Positions 30,011 through 38,783 of a DNA stretch of 64,000 nt are shown one piece after another. The position numbers and the translations under genes are program-made. Position 1 is the stretch's first letter. Each line of letters begins with the position of its first letter. The stretch comes from Promicromonospora thailandica (GTDB lineage Bacteria; Actinomycetota; Actinomycetes; Actinomycetales; Cellulomonadaceae), in the NCBI RefSeq assembly GCF_024171955.1, contig NZ_JAMTCS010000010.1, positions 204,992-268,991 on the forward strand, written 5' to 3'. The notes under the pieces are model-generated. The model ran no database searches. It saw nothing but the letters and a program-made list of their open reading frames with translations, and was not told where the DNA came from.

Positions 30011-32833
30011 TCAGCCCGCCGTCCGGCGGCGGACGACGACCAGCGTCACCACACCTGCCAGCACGAGCAGCACCGCGAGGCCCGCGGCCCAGCCGATGTC
30101 GGCGCCGGTCGAGGCCAGCGCACCACCCGGTCGGTGGTCAGGGGCTGACGGCGCCGGGGGGACCGGACCGGGGTCGACCGTGACCTCGGCCGTCGACGGC
30201 GTCGAGGTGGGCGGCGGGGTGTCCCCCGGCGGGGTGCCGGTGGCCGTCGCGGTGTTGGTCAGCTCGCCCGAGTCCAGGTCCGCCTCCGTCACCCGGTAGG
30301 TCGCCGTGCAGGTCACCGACGCACCGGGCGCCAGGTCGGCAGCCTCCTGCGGGCAGTCGACCGGGGACAGCTCACCCGTACCGGAGAAGTCCGTGTCGTC
30401 CACCGTGACGTCGGCGAGCGCCACGTTCCCGGTGTTGGTCACCTGGAAGCTGTACGTGACCTTCTGCCCCACGGTGGTGATCGTGTCGGTGTCCGAGGTC
30501 TTGACCACCTCGATGCCTGGTTCGGGCGTGGAGGGGATGTTTTCGGTCGACGGGGGCGACTCGGGCGGCGGGGTGTCGTCGCCCGGCGGCGTCCCCGTGG
30601 CCGTCGCGGTGTTGGACAGCTGACCCGACGCGAAGTCGGCCTCGGTCACCACGTAGGTCGCCGTGCAGGTGACCGACGCACCCGGCAGGAGGCTCGCCGC
30701 CCCCGCGGGGCACTCGATCGCCGACAGCTCACCCGTGCCCGAGAAGTCCGTGTCGTTGATCTCGATGTCCGTCAGGGTGACATTGCCGGTGTTGGTCACC
30801 GCGAAGCTGTAGGTGACCTCCTGGCCCGCCGCGCTGATCTCCTCGGTGTCGGAGGTCTTGACGACCTCGATGCCCGGCTCCGGGAGGCTGGGGATCTCCA
30901 CGGTCGACGGGTCCGACGTCGGCGGCGGCGTGTCCCCCGGCGGGGTGCCGGTGGCCGTCGCGGTGTTGGTCAGCTCTCCGGAGTCGACGTCGTCCTGCGT
31001 GAGCACGTAGGAGGCCGTGCAGGTCAGGGAGTCCCCGGGCGCCAGAACCACGTCGGCGGGACAGGCCGGGACCGGAGCCTCGCCCGTGCCCGAGAACTCC
31101 GTCTCGTCGACGGTGACGTCGCTCAGCGGCACGTTGCCCGTGTTGGTCACCTCGAAGCTGTAGGCGATCTCCTGGCCCACCGTGTAGGAAGCCGGGTCGG
31201 ACGGCGAGGCGGACTTCACCACGGACAGGTCGGGGTCGGGCGCCTCGGTCGGCGTGCTCGTCTCCGACGGCGGCGAGCCGATGGGCGTGTCCGTGCCGGG
31301 CGGCGTGCCGGTGGCGGTCGCCGAGTTCTCGACCGCGCCCGCCTCGACGTCCTCGTCCGTGACCACGTAGGGCTCGTCCGTGGCACAGGTGACCGTGTCG
31401 CCCGGCTCGATCGACGTCGCCTCGCAGGTGATTGCACCGACCTTCGGGTCGTCGATCGCCAGGTCGTCGATCGCCACGTCGCCGGTGTTCGTCACCTCGA
31501 AGGTGTAGCCGATGGTGTCACCGGTGTCCGTGACGCCGTTCTCGTTGACGTCCACGGGCTCGCCGGCCGTCTTGACGAGCTCCAGGCTCGGGTCGCCGAA
31601 CGTGACGGTCGACGTGTCCGGGTAGTCCAGGCCGATCGCGGAGATGTTGTCGGGGCCGTTGGTGTACGTACCGGCCTCGTCGGAGGTCACGTCCACCGTG
31701 ACGGTGCAGGAGGCCATCCCGGCGTCCAGGTTGCCCGTACCGCTCACCGACGTGGCGCCGGCCTCGGCGGTGACCACACCCGCCGGGCAGGTGGTGGCAG
31801 CCGCGGACGGGTCAGCGACGACCAGCCCCTCGGGCAGGGTGTCGGTGAACGACCAGCCCTCCTTCGCGGCCAGGTCGGTGGTGTTGGTGATCGTCAGCGT
31901 CAGCGTGGAGACGCCGCCCGTGGCCACCGACGTGGGGCTCAGCTCCTTGTCAAGCTGCGGCGTCACGTCCAGGACGCGGATGTTGTCGTAGGCACCGTCG
32001 TTGCCGGTACCGTCCCCGTTCTCGTTGCGGAGCACGATGCCGAACGAGCCGCCTGTGACGAGGCTCGAGCCGTCGGCCGGGAACCGGCCTCCGGTGACGA
32101 GGCGCGTCGTCCCGTCCTGGGTCGGGGAGGTGTACTGCGTTCCCCGGGGGTCCGTGCACGGGTCGATGGCCGTGTCGGACACCGCGATCTCGTCCCCTTC
32201 GCCGTCGACGAGGTAGAAGCGCAGCTGCGGGTGCGTGGCCTGACAGTTCTGCGCGACGGCGTCCACGGAGAAGGTCACGTACCGGCCCTCGGTCGTGAGC
32301 GTCAGCGGCTCGGCCGTACGGAACTGGACCTGGTTCGGCGTACCGCTGCCGGAGGTGTACGACGACGCGGCCGCGTTGCTCACCGGGTCGGACCCGTTGA
32401 TGGTGCCGAGCGTGTAGGGCAGGGCTGTCAGCGACGTGAAGATCGCGGCGCCGAAGGAGTCCGGCTGCGACCCGCTGCAGTCTCCCGGCACGCGCGTGCT
32501 GGTCTGGTTGATGATGAAGCCGTTGCAGCCGTTGCGATCCACCCAGAACGGGTCGGCGGTGTAGGTGGTGCCGCTCGCTCCCGTGTAGTCGGTCAGGAGC
32601 ACGTTCGACCCCGGCGTCCGGTTCTCGAAGTCCTCGACGAAGAGCACCTGCGGCTCGCCCGGCACGCCTGGGTTGCCCGGCGCGGCCACGGCGCTCGGCG
32701 GCGGCGTCGCGAGCGACGTGGCGACCAGGCCCGCGCCGATCAGGCTCAGCACCATCAGGGCCGCCGGAGCACGGCCACGCCGGTTCCGAACCGACCACCC
32801 TCCGGTCGTCCGCGTTGACCTTCGTACGCGCAT
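30011..32833 (-). CDS. LAXTG-anchored surface protein with DUF11-like repeats
   Basis: A 940-residue secreted wall protein. A long signal peptide (about 25-55) is followed by a lectin-like N-terminal domain (FVEDFENRTPGSNVLL...) and a first DUF11-like domain. Four related beta-sandwich repeats of about 120 residues follow, each starting VVK(T/S) and containing SFEVTNTGNV-type strands and TATGTPPG ends. The tail is LASTG (about 905), a hydrophobic helix and RRR, a sortase E-type sorting signal. The start is ATG 32833 with GAGGGG upstream. Probable cell-surface stalk or adhesin; no sortase gene is in the window. Confidence 0.9.
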   Translation of the reverse strand: MRVRRSTRTTGGWSVRNRRGRAPAALMVLSLIGAGLVATSLATPPPSAVAAPGNPGVPGEPQVLFVEDFENRTPGSNVLLTDYTGASGTTYTADPFWVDRNGCNGFIINQTSTRVPGDCSGSQPDSFGAAIFTSLTALPYTLGTINGSDPVSNAAASSYTSGSGTPNQVQFRTAEPLTLTTEGRYVTFSVDAVAQNCQATHPQLRFYLVDGEGDEIAVSDTAIDPCTDPRGTQYTSPTQDGTTRLVTGGRFPADGSSLVTGGSFGIVLRNENGDGTGNDGAYDNIRVLDVTPQLDKELSPTSVATGGVSTLTLTITNTTDLAAKEGWSFTDTLPEGLVVADPSAAATTCPAGVVTAEAGATSVSGTGNLDAGMASCTVTVDVTSDEAGTYTNGPDNISAIGLDYPDTSTVTFGDPSLELVKTAGEPVDVNENGVTDTGDTIGYTFEVTNTGDVAIDDLAIDDPKVGAITCEATSIEPGDTVTCATDEPYVVTDEDVEAGAVENSATATGTPPGTDTPIGSPPSETSTPTEAPDPDLSVVKSASPSDPASYTVGQEIAYSFEVTNTGNVPLSDVTVDETEFSGTGEAPVPACPADVVLAPGDSLTCTASYVLTQDDVDSGELTNTATATGTPPGDTPPPTSDPSTVEIPSLPEPGIEVVKTSDTEEISAAGQEVTYSFAVTNTGNVTLTDIEINDTDFSGTGELSAIECPAGAASLLPGASVTCTATYVVTEADFASGQLSNTATATGTPPGDDTPPPESPPSTENIPSTPEPGIEVVKTSDTDTITTVGQKVTYSFQVTNTGNVALADVTVDDTDFSGTGELSPVDCPQEAADLAPGASVTCTATYRVTEADLDSGELTNTATATGTPPGDTPPPTSTPSTAEVTVDPGPVPPAPSAPDHRPGGALASTGADIGWAAGLAVLLVLAGVVTLVVVRRRTAG
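30480..31600. repeat. Internal repeats of the surface-protein gene
   Basis: Four diverged repeat units of about 360 nt encode the DUF11-like domains; their VVKT/VVKS starts lie near 31585, 31215, 30855 and 30500. Neighbouring units share long identical stretches such as the segment encoding NTATATGTPPGDTPPP. Confidence 0.75.
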
Positions 32834-33195
32834 CTGCAGTTCCCCTCGCTCACGGGCCACCCGGCCCGTATCCAGTAACGGCGAGTTCAATGCCATCCTG
32901 TCGGCGCCGGATCACCAGCGGGGAACCAAAAAATCACCAACCGTGTCATCAACTCGCTGCACTTTTTCACCCCCGCACAGCCCTGCGAACATACGGCGAG
33001 GTGACGCGCCCCCTCCGGCATGGCGGCACCTTCCCCCAGACCCGCGCCGCAGCGCGACCGGCCGGCGCTGTCGGGCGTCGGCGGTGGACTCGTCGCGTGC
33101 GACCCGTCGACTCGTGATAGTTCTTTGTCTGTCGCGAAGATCTTCTTTACCCGGTGCGCGCCGTGCGGGACACGACCGACAGCAAGGAGCGATAC
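32834..33195. promoter_or_regulatory. Divergent promoter region between surface protein and VanY-type peptidase
   Basis: These 362 bp hold no convincing gene. The parts near 32930-32965 and 33110-33150 are AT-richer than their surroundings and are the likely promoter sites for the two divergent cell-envelope genes. I find no clear inverted repeat or riboswitch fold. Confidence 0.4.
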
Positions 33196-34938
33196 GTGCT
33201 GGAGCAGGGGAACGGGCTCGTCACGACCACTTCTCGTCCGGACTCGCGCAGAGTGCTGCGCACGGTGTGGACCGGCGCTGTCGCGGCGGTGACCGCGACC
33301 GGCCTGTTGTTGGCAGCCGTCCCGGGCACGCCTGGCCGCCTCGTCGCCGAGGCGGGAGAGTCGGCCACCGGACCCTCTGGCCCGTCACCCGCCGTCACGA
33401 CACCCACCGTCACGACACCCCAGGACGTCACCCCGGCCCAGATCGTCGCCGTGCTGGTGCGGGCCAACCGCGAGGCGCGGGAGCAGGGGCCGGACCTGGA
33501 TCCCGCCATGGCACAGGCCGCGGCCGAGCTCGGCATGCTCTACACGACCTACCAGATGCAGCAGCTCGGGACGGCCCGCCGGACCGAGGCGCTGCGCGTC
33601 CAGGACGCGCCGGTCGCGAGAGCGGCCGCCCCGCGCCCCGTGGACGACGGCAGACCCAGCAGCCCCGACGAACCGCTCACCGCCATCCCGGTGTCGCACA
33701 CGCCCGGGAGGTCCGGCGAGCCGGCGGCCGACGCGCGGGCGGCCGACGAACCGGACGCGCCCGAGGCCGCCGCACCGACCGTGCCCGAGCGCCTGCCCGG
33801 CGGCACCCTGGGCGCAGTGAGCCGACGGGTCAGCTATCACGAGGTGGTGCTGGCGGCGGTTCGGCTGGCCACGCTGCTCGACGCGCCCCCGGCCACAGGC
33901 CTGGTCGAGGTAGAGCCGAGGTCGCCGTTCACGTGGACGCCGGACGCCCGCGACCAGGGCGACAGCACGCTGCGGGAGAGCCTGCTCGACACGGTCTCCG
34001 CGTTCGGGGGCTCGACCAGCGGGTATGCCAACGGTCGCATCCCTGCCGACGTGCTGTGCCCGCTGGACTTCGCCCCGGGACACCGGCTGCGCTGTGACGC
34101 CGCGGAGCGGCTGACCGTGCTGAGCGAGAAGTTCGAGCGGGAGTTCGGGCGTCCGATCCCGATCACCGACTCGTACCGCTCCTACGCGGAGCAGGTCGCC
34201 GTGGCGGGCGCCAAGCCCCACCTCGCCGCGGTCCCGGGCACGTCGAACCACGGCTGGGGACTGGCGGTGGACCTGGGCGCGCCGATCTCGAGCGGCCGGT
34301 CGGCCGAGTACACGTGGCTCCGCGTGCACGGCCCGGACCATGGCTGGGACAACCCCACCTGGGCGCGGCTCGGCGGCACGAAGCCCGAGCCGTGGCACTT
34401 CGAGTTCTTCGCGGCGGGGCCGGTACCGAACCGCGCCGTCGCCCCGTCGGACCTGCCCGCCGACGAGGCGGCCGTGGGCGCGTCGGGACCGGAGGAAGGG
34501 CCGTCAGCCCCCGACGAGGGCGCGGGCGGACAGCCCGCGACGACGCCCGCGGACCGGCCGCGCACGGAGCCGCCCGCCCAGAAGCCGACCACGCCGGGCC
34601 CGAAGCCCGCGCCGAGCCCGAAGCCGTCGCCGAGCGATCCGAAGCCGGCGGACCCGAAGCCGACCCCCAAGCCGACGCCGAAGCCGACACCGAAGCCCGT
34701 TCCGAGCCCGACGCCGACCCCGACACCGACTCCCACGCCCGCCCCGACGGAACCCGCTCCGCCGACGCCCGCACCGACGCCGACCCCCTCTCCGTCGACG
34801 TCGGCGCCGAGCGAGCCGTCGCCGGAACCGTCGGCATCCGCCCCGAGCGCACCGGCCCAGTCGCCCGCTCCGTCGACCCCGGCCTCCGCCCCTGGATCCA
34901 CCTCAGCGCCGGAGCCGAGCCCGACGGCGGAGCCGTGA
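33196..34938 (+). CDS. Secreted VanY-type D-Ala-D-Ala carboxypeptidase (peptidase M15)
   Basis: A 580-residue exported protein. A signal or anchor helix lies at about 20-45, then an Ala/Pro-rich spacer. The M15B domain (about 255-415) has SYRSYAEQ, the zinc motif SNHGWGLAVD (about 349-358) and EPWHFEF with the catalytic Glu and third zinc ligand. The last 140 residues are a Pro-rich tail of KPTPKP and PTPTPT repeats, probably a wall spacer. GTG 33196 has a perfect AAGGAG. Expected role: trimming peptidoglycan stem peptides. Confidence 0.9.
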   Translation: MLEQGNGLVTTTSRPDSRRVLRTVWTGAVAAVTATGLLLAAVPGTPGRLVAEAGESATGPSGPSPAVTTPTVTTPQDVTPAQIVAVLVRANREAREQGPDLDPAMAQAAAELGMLYTTYQMQQLGTARRTEALRVQDAPVARAAAPRPVDDGRPSSPDEPLTAIPVSHTPGRSGEPAADARAADEPDAPEAAAPTVPERLPGGTLGAVSRRVSYHEVVLAAVRLATLLDAPPATGLVEVEPRSPFTWTPDARDQGDSTLRESLLDTVSAFGGSTSGYANGRIPADVLCPLDFAPGHRLRCDAAERLTVLSEKFEREFGRPIPITDSYRSYAEQVAVAGAKPHLAAVPGTSNHGWGLAVDLGAPISSGRSAEYTWLRVHGPDHGWDNPTWARLGGTKPEPWHFEFFAAGPVPNRAVAPSDLPADEAAVGASGPEEGPSAPDEGAGGQPATTPADRPRTEPPAQKPTTPGPKPAPSPKPSPSDPKPADPKPTPKPTPKPTPKPVPSPTPTPTPTPTPAPTEPAPPTPAPTPTPSPSTSAPSEPSPEPSASAPSAPAQSPAPSTPASAPGSTSAPEPSPTAEP

Positions 34939-34948
34939 CCGCTCGAGC

Positions 34949-35540
34949 TCAGCCGCGCTCGGCGCGGCGCCGCAGCACGAGCAGCACGGCGCCCGCGGCG
35001 ACCAGCAGGCCCGCGAAGCCCGCCGGCTGCCTCCACCGTGATCACGTCCGGCATCGCCAGAGCGGCCCAGCGCTCCAGGTCAGGACCGGCCCCGGTGAGC
35101 TCGGCGGCGAGCAGCGTCCAGGCGGTGCCGTGGCCCACCAGGACGACGTCCCGCCCGGGGTGCTCGGCGAGGATCCGCCGCACCGCGCGGACCACTCGCG
35201 TCCGTGTCCGGTCCAGCGGCTCCCAGCCCGGGTGGGCCGACGCCCAGGGGTCCGCGAACGCCGCGCGCACCACCGACGCGAGATCCGGAACCCTGCCGGC
35301 GAGGGCGCGCGCCTGTTCCCTGAGGTCGTCCACGACCGGCACGTCCCGGCCCACCAGCAGCCGCGCCGTCCGCGCCGCCTTCGGCTCGGGCGACGTGAAC
35401 CACACGGCGCCAGCCGGCCAGGGCGCCCGCGCCGCGAGCTCCGCCACGAGGTGCTCGTGCTCCGGGTCAAGAGCCCAGGTCGCGGCGGGCGCTGTCACGT
35501 CGACGACAGGGCGTCCGTGCCGCACCAAGTGGAGAACCAT
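34949..35540 (-). pseudogene. Histidine phosphatase family gene with disrupted 3' end
   Basis: Residues 1-175 form a histidine phosphatase domain: LVRHGRP with the phosphorylated His at about 7, SSPEPKA-like FTSPEPKAARTARLL, and VLVGHGTAWTLL with the second His. After MPDVITVEAA the frame has no stop and runs to 34182, 757 nt antisense through the peptidase's Pro-rich tail. In the next frame a membrane helix and tail (GFAGLLVAAGAVLLVLRRR) end at TGA 34949, which suggests a frameshift near 35030. It may be a mutation, a sequence error or a real long overlap. Confidence 0.6.
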
Positions 35541-35549
35541 CGCGCGAGC

Positions 35550-36377
35550 CTATGCGGCGTCCCGCACAGGTCGCCCGCCGGACCCGCCCGACCCGAGCTC
35601 GTCCAGCAGCGCGGCCAGCCGCTCGGGAGCCTCCAGGTGGGCCAGGTGGCCCTGCCCGGGCAGCACGTGCACCCTCGCTCCCGGCACGCGGCGGGCCACG
35701 TCGTCGAACGTCGTGCCGTACGGCGCCTGGCCACGGTTCCGCTCGCCGACCACCAGGTCGACCCGCTCAGCGGCCCCGGCGAACGACTCCGGCCGCCCGG
35801 CCTCGTTGATCGCGTGCGTCTCCGCGTAGGCCGGGGCGCTGAGCCGCAGCAGCTGAGCCCACACCTCGTCCTGCGAGCGCAGTGACTCGATCCGGTCGGC
35901 GCCCATGCCGGTGACCCTGCCGAGCACCGTCTCGACGATCGCCTCCGCGTCTCCGGCGTCCTGCGCGCGCCGGAGGTCGGGCAGTGCCGGCGCCCCGAAC
36001 GGCGCCATGACCGGCTCGTAGGCGATCAGGTGCGGCACGCGGAGGGTGGCGGCCAGCTGGAGCGCGATCAGGCCGCCGTAGCTCCATCCGAAGAGCGTGC
36101 GGACGTCGCTGAACCCGCGCAGCACGGTCGCGGCGTCCTCGATCTCCGCCCCGAGCGAGTACTGGTCCGTCAGCGGACCCGAGGGCTGGCGGCCCCGCCG
36201 GTTGACGACCACGACGGTCGGCCAGCCGCGGAGGTCGCGCGCCACCCCTCCCCATTCTGCGGCGTCCGCCATCGCGCCCGGGATGACGACGAGCGCGGGC
36301 GCGTCCGGTTCCCCGTAGACGTCGATGCTCACGCTGCTGCCCTCGACCGGGACCAGTTTCTGAATCGTTCGCTCCAT
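35550..36377 (-). CDS. Alpha/beta-hydrolase
   Basis: A 275-residue alpha/beta-hydrolase with a short-lid arrangement: VIPGAMADAAEWGG (oxyanion loop), nucleophile elbow FGWSYGGL (about 92-99), and the His in PGQGHLAHLEAPERLAALL. The start is ATG 36377, which lies inside the 25-bp palindrome shared with the divergent TetR gene and lacks a ribosome site, so a leaderless mRNA is likely. The TetR protein is presumably its repressor; the substrate is unknown. Confidence 0.88.
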   Translation of the reverse strand: MERTIQKLVPVEGSSVSIDVYGEPDAPALVVIPGAMADAAEWGGVARDLRGWPTVVVVNRRGRQPSGPLTDQYSLGAEIEDAATVLRGFSDVRTLFGWSYGGLIALQLAATLRVPHLIAYEPVMAPFGAPALPDLRRAQDAGDAEAIVETVLGRVTGMGADRIESLRSQDEVWAQLLRLSAPAYAETHAINEAGRPESFAGAAERVDLVVGERNRGQAPYGTTFDDVARRVPGARVHVLPGQGHLAHLEAPERLAALLDELGSGGSGGRPVRDAA

Positions 36378-36394
36378 AATCGGATTATGGAGCG
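36370..36394. promoter_or_regulatory. 25-bp palindrome covering the hydrolase start codon
   Basis: CGCTCCATAATC and GATTATGGAGCG flank a single G, a perfect inverted repeat. It contains the hydrolase ATG on the minus strand and ends 20 bp before the TetR ATG on the plus strand, as expected for an operator controlling both genes. Confidence 0.8.
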
Positions 36395-36414
36395 GACGCT
36401 CTACAATCGTCAAC

Positions 36415-37068
36415 ATGACCGAGACCGCCGCAGGCAGGCCGCGTTCGTTCGACCGGGACGCCGCCCTGCGTGACGCCGCGCACCTGTTCTGGCGCCACGG
36501 GTTCTCCGGCACGTCGACTAGGATGCTCGCCACCACGCTGGGAATCTCGACATCGAGCCTGTACAACGCGTTCGGCAGCAAGGCCGAGCTGTTCGACGAA
36601 GCCGTGCGCACCTACGCGCGGCGGTACAGCGCGATCTACGAACGGGCCGTGGCCGAGACGTCGATCGCGCGCGTGCTCGAGCGGGTGCTGCTCGACTCGG
36701 TCGACGAGTTCAGCCGCACCGACCAGGGCCACCCGGGCTGCCTCACGAGCAGCGCGGTCATGGCCGACACCTCCACGACCCTCGACGTGCGCACCTATGT
36801 CATGGAGCTGCAGCGCTCCGACGAGTCGCGGCTTCGCGCACGGATCGAGCAGGCCGTCCGCGAGGGAGACATGGCGCCGACCACCGACGCCGCGGCAGTC
36901 TCGGAGCTCGTCCAGACGCTGTGGCACGGCCTGTCGGAACGCGCCGAGCTGGGGGCCGGCCGGGAGGAGCTGCGCGACACCGCGCGCTTCGCGCTGGAGC
37001 TCCTCCGTCGCGGCGCCACCGGGGACCGTCCTGCCGACCCAGGCCGCACCCGGCTCAGCCCCCGGTGA
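36415..37068 (+). CDS. TetR/AcrR family transcriptional regulator
   Basis: A 217-residue TetR regulator with the HTH at about 10-60 (AAHLFWRHGFSGTSTRMLAT, TLGISTSSLYNAFGSKAELF), a form common in regulators of small oxidoreductases and hydrolases. A single Cys lies in the DQGHPGCLTSS segment. The start is ATG 36415. It is divergent from the hydrolase gene, with the palindrome at 36370 between them. Its last residues overlap the 3' end of the convergent SpoIIM-like gene by 14 bp. Confidence 0.92.
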   Translation: MTETAAGRPRSFDRDAALRDAAHLFWRHGFSGTSTRMLATTLGISTSSLYNAFGSKAELFDEAVRTYARRYSAIYERAVAETSIARVLERVLLDSVDEFSRTDQGHPGCLTSSAVMADTSTTLDVRTYVMELQRSDESRLRARIEQAVREGDMAPTTDAAAVSELVQTLWHGLSERAELGAGREELRDTARFALELLRRGATGDRPADPGRTRLSPR

Positions 37069-37693
37069 GCAAGGGCACCAGGTAGACGACCGAGAACGCC
37101 TCGTAGAGCGCGAAGACCACGAGCAGCGCGAGCGCCGGCAGGCTCAGCACGCCGAGCTGACGCAGCCCGGTCACGTAGGCCCGCCGACGACTCCCGGCGC
37201 CGACCACCCGGGGCCGGATCCACGCCCTGCCCAGGAGATACACACCGAGCGCGAGCAGTACGTAGGCCTGGACCTCCATGACCACGGTGAGCGAGTGCGG
37301 TACGAGCACCAGCCACCCGTCGCGGTCGACCGGAGCGAGCACCAGGCCGACCGTGAACAGGGTGTAGACGTACCAGACGATGCCCGCGAACGGCACGATC
37401 ATCGACGGCAGGACGAGGTTGAGCAGGCCGGCCCGGAGCGCGTTGTTGGCCAGGATGACGAGGGCGAACAGCCACGGGTTCTGGAGCAGGGACCGCACCT
37501 GGTCGGCCGTGCCGCCGCTCTCGAGGGACTCGGTCTGCGCGGCCGTCAGGCCCGGGAAGAGCAGGCCGACTCCGAAGCCGACGAGGAGCGAGCCGTACAG
37601 GACCGCGTTCAGGGCGAGATACGCGCGACGGTTCGCCTGGATGGTGTCGAGCGCGCGCCGGAAGAGCCGCCTGTCGTTTCGTAGCATGACCAT
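37055..37693 (-). CDS. Stage II sporulation protein M-like (SpoIIM/DUF95) membrane protein
   Basis: A 212-residue integral membrane protein with five or so hydrophobic segments. It has the DUF95 pattern of a short amphipathic N-terminus, a long loop after TM1 (AAQTESLESGGTADQVRSLL), the ALVILANNALRAGLLNLVL segment and a C-terminal hydrophobic pair. The start may be ATG 37693 or 37687; neither has a good ribosome site. Members occur in non-sporulating bacteria, where their role is unknown. Confidence 0.8.
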   Translation of the reverse strand: MVMLRNDRRLFRRALDTIQANRRAYLALNAVLYGSLLVGFGVGLLFPGLTAAQTESLESGGTADQVRSLLQNPWLFALVILANNALRAGLLNLVLPSMIVPFAGIVWYVYTLFTVGLVLAPVDRDGWLVLVPHSLTVVMEVQAYVLLALGVYLLGRAWIRPRVVGAGSRRRAYVTGLRQLGVLSLPALALLVVFALYEAFSVVYLVPLLTGG

Positions 37694-37745
37694 GCCAACA
37701 AAAGTAGCACGGTGATGCCACGAAGGAACGCGGCGTCGCACGTCG

Positions 37746-37880
37746 CTGGACGATGCGTAAAGAATCCTGGACCTTGGGCTATGGATCTCCCCGGTGGTGT
37801 CCCGCAAGATCGATGGCGCAGGGGACGAATACGAACGCGGCCCGGATCCCGGGCGAGGAAGGCAGTGATGTCCGACGTCA
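37746..37880 (+). promoter_or_regulatory. Duplicated leader, copy A (drives the SDR gene)
   Basis: This segment aligns over about 135 bp with 39928-40069. Shared blocks include CTGGACGAT, GCGTAAAG versus ACGTAAAG, GCTATGGAT (possible -10), ATCGATGG-GCAGGGGA, CCCGGAT and AGTGATGTCCGA, the last carrying the start codon and first codons. The GATGC-GTAAA-GAATC element is a weak inverted repeat. Likely promoter plus operator for the adjacent AraC-type protein. Confidence 0.75.
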
Positions 37881-38632
37881 TCGAGCGCGAGCTGTACGGC
37901 AAGACCGCCTTGGTCACTGGTTCCACCTCCGGCATCGGCCGGGCGACGGCGTACGCACTCGCCGCGCGGGGTGCCGTGGTCGTGGTGACCGGCCGCGACG
38001 CCCAGCGGGGTGCACAGGTGGTCAAGCAGATCGAGGCCGACGGCGGAACCGCCCGCTTCGTCGCGGCCGACCTGACCGACCAGGCAGACGTGACCCGGCT
38101 GATCCGCGAGGCCGGAGAGGTGGACATCCTGGTGAACAGCGCCGCGGCGGCGAGCTTCGGGCCCAGCGCGAGCATCACCCCGGAGCAGTACGACGCGATG
38201 CTCGACGGCAACGTGCGGGCCATCTACCTGCTGACGGCGGCGCTGGCCTCGAAGATGGCCGCGCGGGGTGGCGGGAGCGTGATCAACATCAGCAGCGGGG
38301 CTGCCGTCGTCGGCGACTTCAACAACGCGGTCTACGCTGCCACCAAGGGGGCGGTGAACTCCCTGACCCGCGCCTGGGCCGCCGAGTACGGCCCTGCCGG
38401 CGTGCGCGTCAACGTGGTCGCACCCGGCCCCGTCTACACCAGCGCGCCTGCCGAGTATCTCGACCGGTACATCTCCCTCATCCCGCTGCGTCGCGTCGCC
38501 CGGCCCGAGGACATCAGCGAGGTGATCGCCTTCCTCGCCGGGCCCGGAGCCTCGTACATGAACGGGGCGATCATCCCGGTGGACGGCGGCCTCACGGCCG
38601 TCGAGCCGCCCAAGCCGCCACTCGCCGTCTGA
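37868..38632 (+). CDS. Short-chain dehydrogenase/reductase (SDR)
   Basis: A 254-residue classical SDR. The cofactor motif is TGSTSGIG (about 17-24), followed by NSAAAA in place of NNAG, the catalytic Ser in INISSG and YAATKG with Tyr and Lys. The C-terminus VDGGLTA is typical. Acidic or basic residues after the second strand (TGRDAQRG) leave NADPH likely. The start is ATG 37868 behind GAGGAAGG, within the duplicated leader. Expected to be under the AraC-type regulator downstream. Substrate unknown. Confidence 0.92.
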   Translation: MSDVIERELYGKTALVTGSTSGIGRATAYALAARGAVVVVTGRDAQRGAQVVKQIEADGGTARFVAADLTDQADVTRLIREAGEVDILVNSAAAASFGPSASITPEQYDAMLDGNVRAIYLLTAALASKMAARGGGSVINISSGAAVVGDFNNAVYAATKGAVNSLTRAWAAEYGPAGVRVNVVAPGPVYTSAPAEYLDRYISLIPLRRVARPEDISEVIAFLAGPGASYMNGAIIPVDGGLTAVEPPKPPLAV

Positions 38633-38640
38633 CGGACCTC

Positions 38641-38671
38641 GCTGAGGTAGTCACCACACGACTGCCTCAGC
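38641..38671. terminator. Hairpin after the SDR gene
   Basis: GCTGAGGTAGTC and GACTGCCTCAGC pair over 12 bp (one G-T) around a 7-nt loop, 8 bp after the SDR stop. Likely terminator. Confidence 0.6.
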
Positions 38672-38783
38672 AAGGTGTCCGTGCCGCCGGATTGCAGACC
38701 ATGCCGATATCGCGACAGCGGCGGAGCAAGATCTATAGTCTCGTGCCGCTAGATTCTTATCTATCGTCCAGGAGGCGTTGCCC

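Noticed and set aside
32815..33117. A 100-codon plus-strand frame in the surface-protein/peptidase promoter
   Set aside because: No ribosome site, composition unlike coding DNA, and it overlaps the 5' end of the surface-protein gene.
37712..37867. N-terminal extension of the SDR upstream of ATG 37868
   Set aside because: It would translate the duplicated leader; the second leader copy shows that only the DNA, not the reading frame, is conserved.
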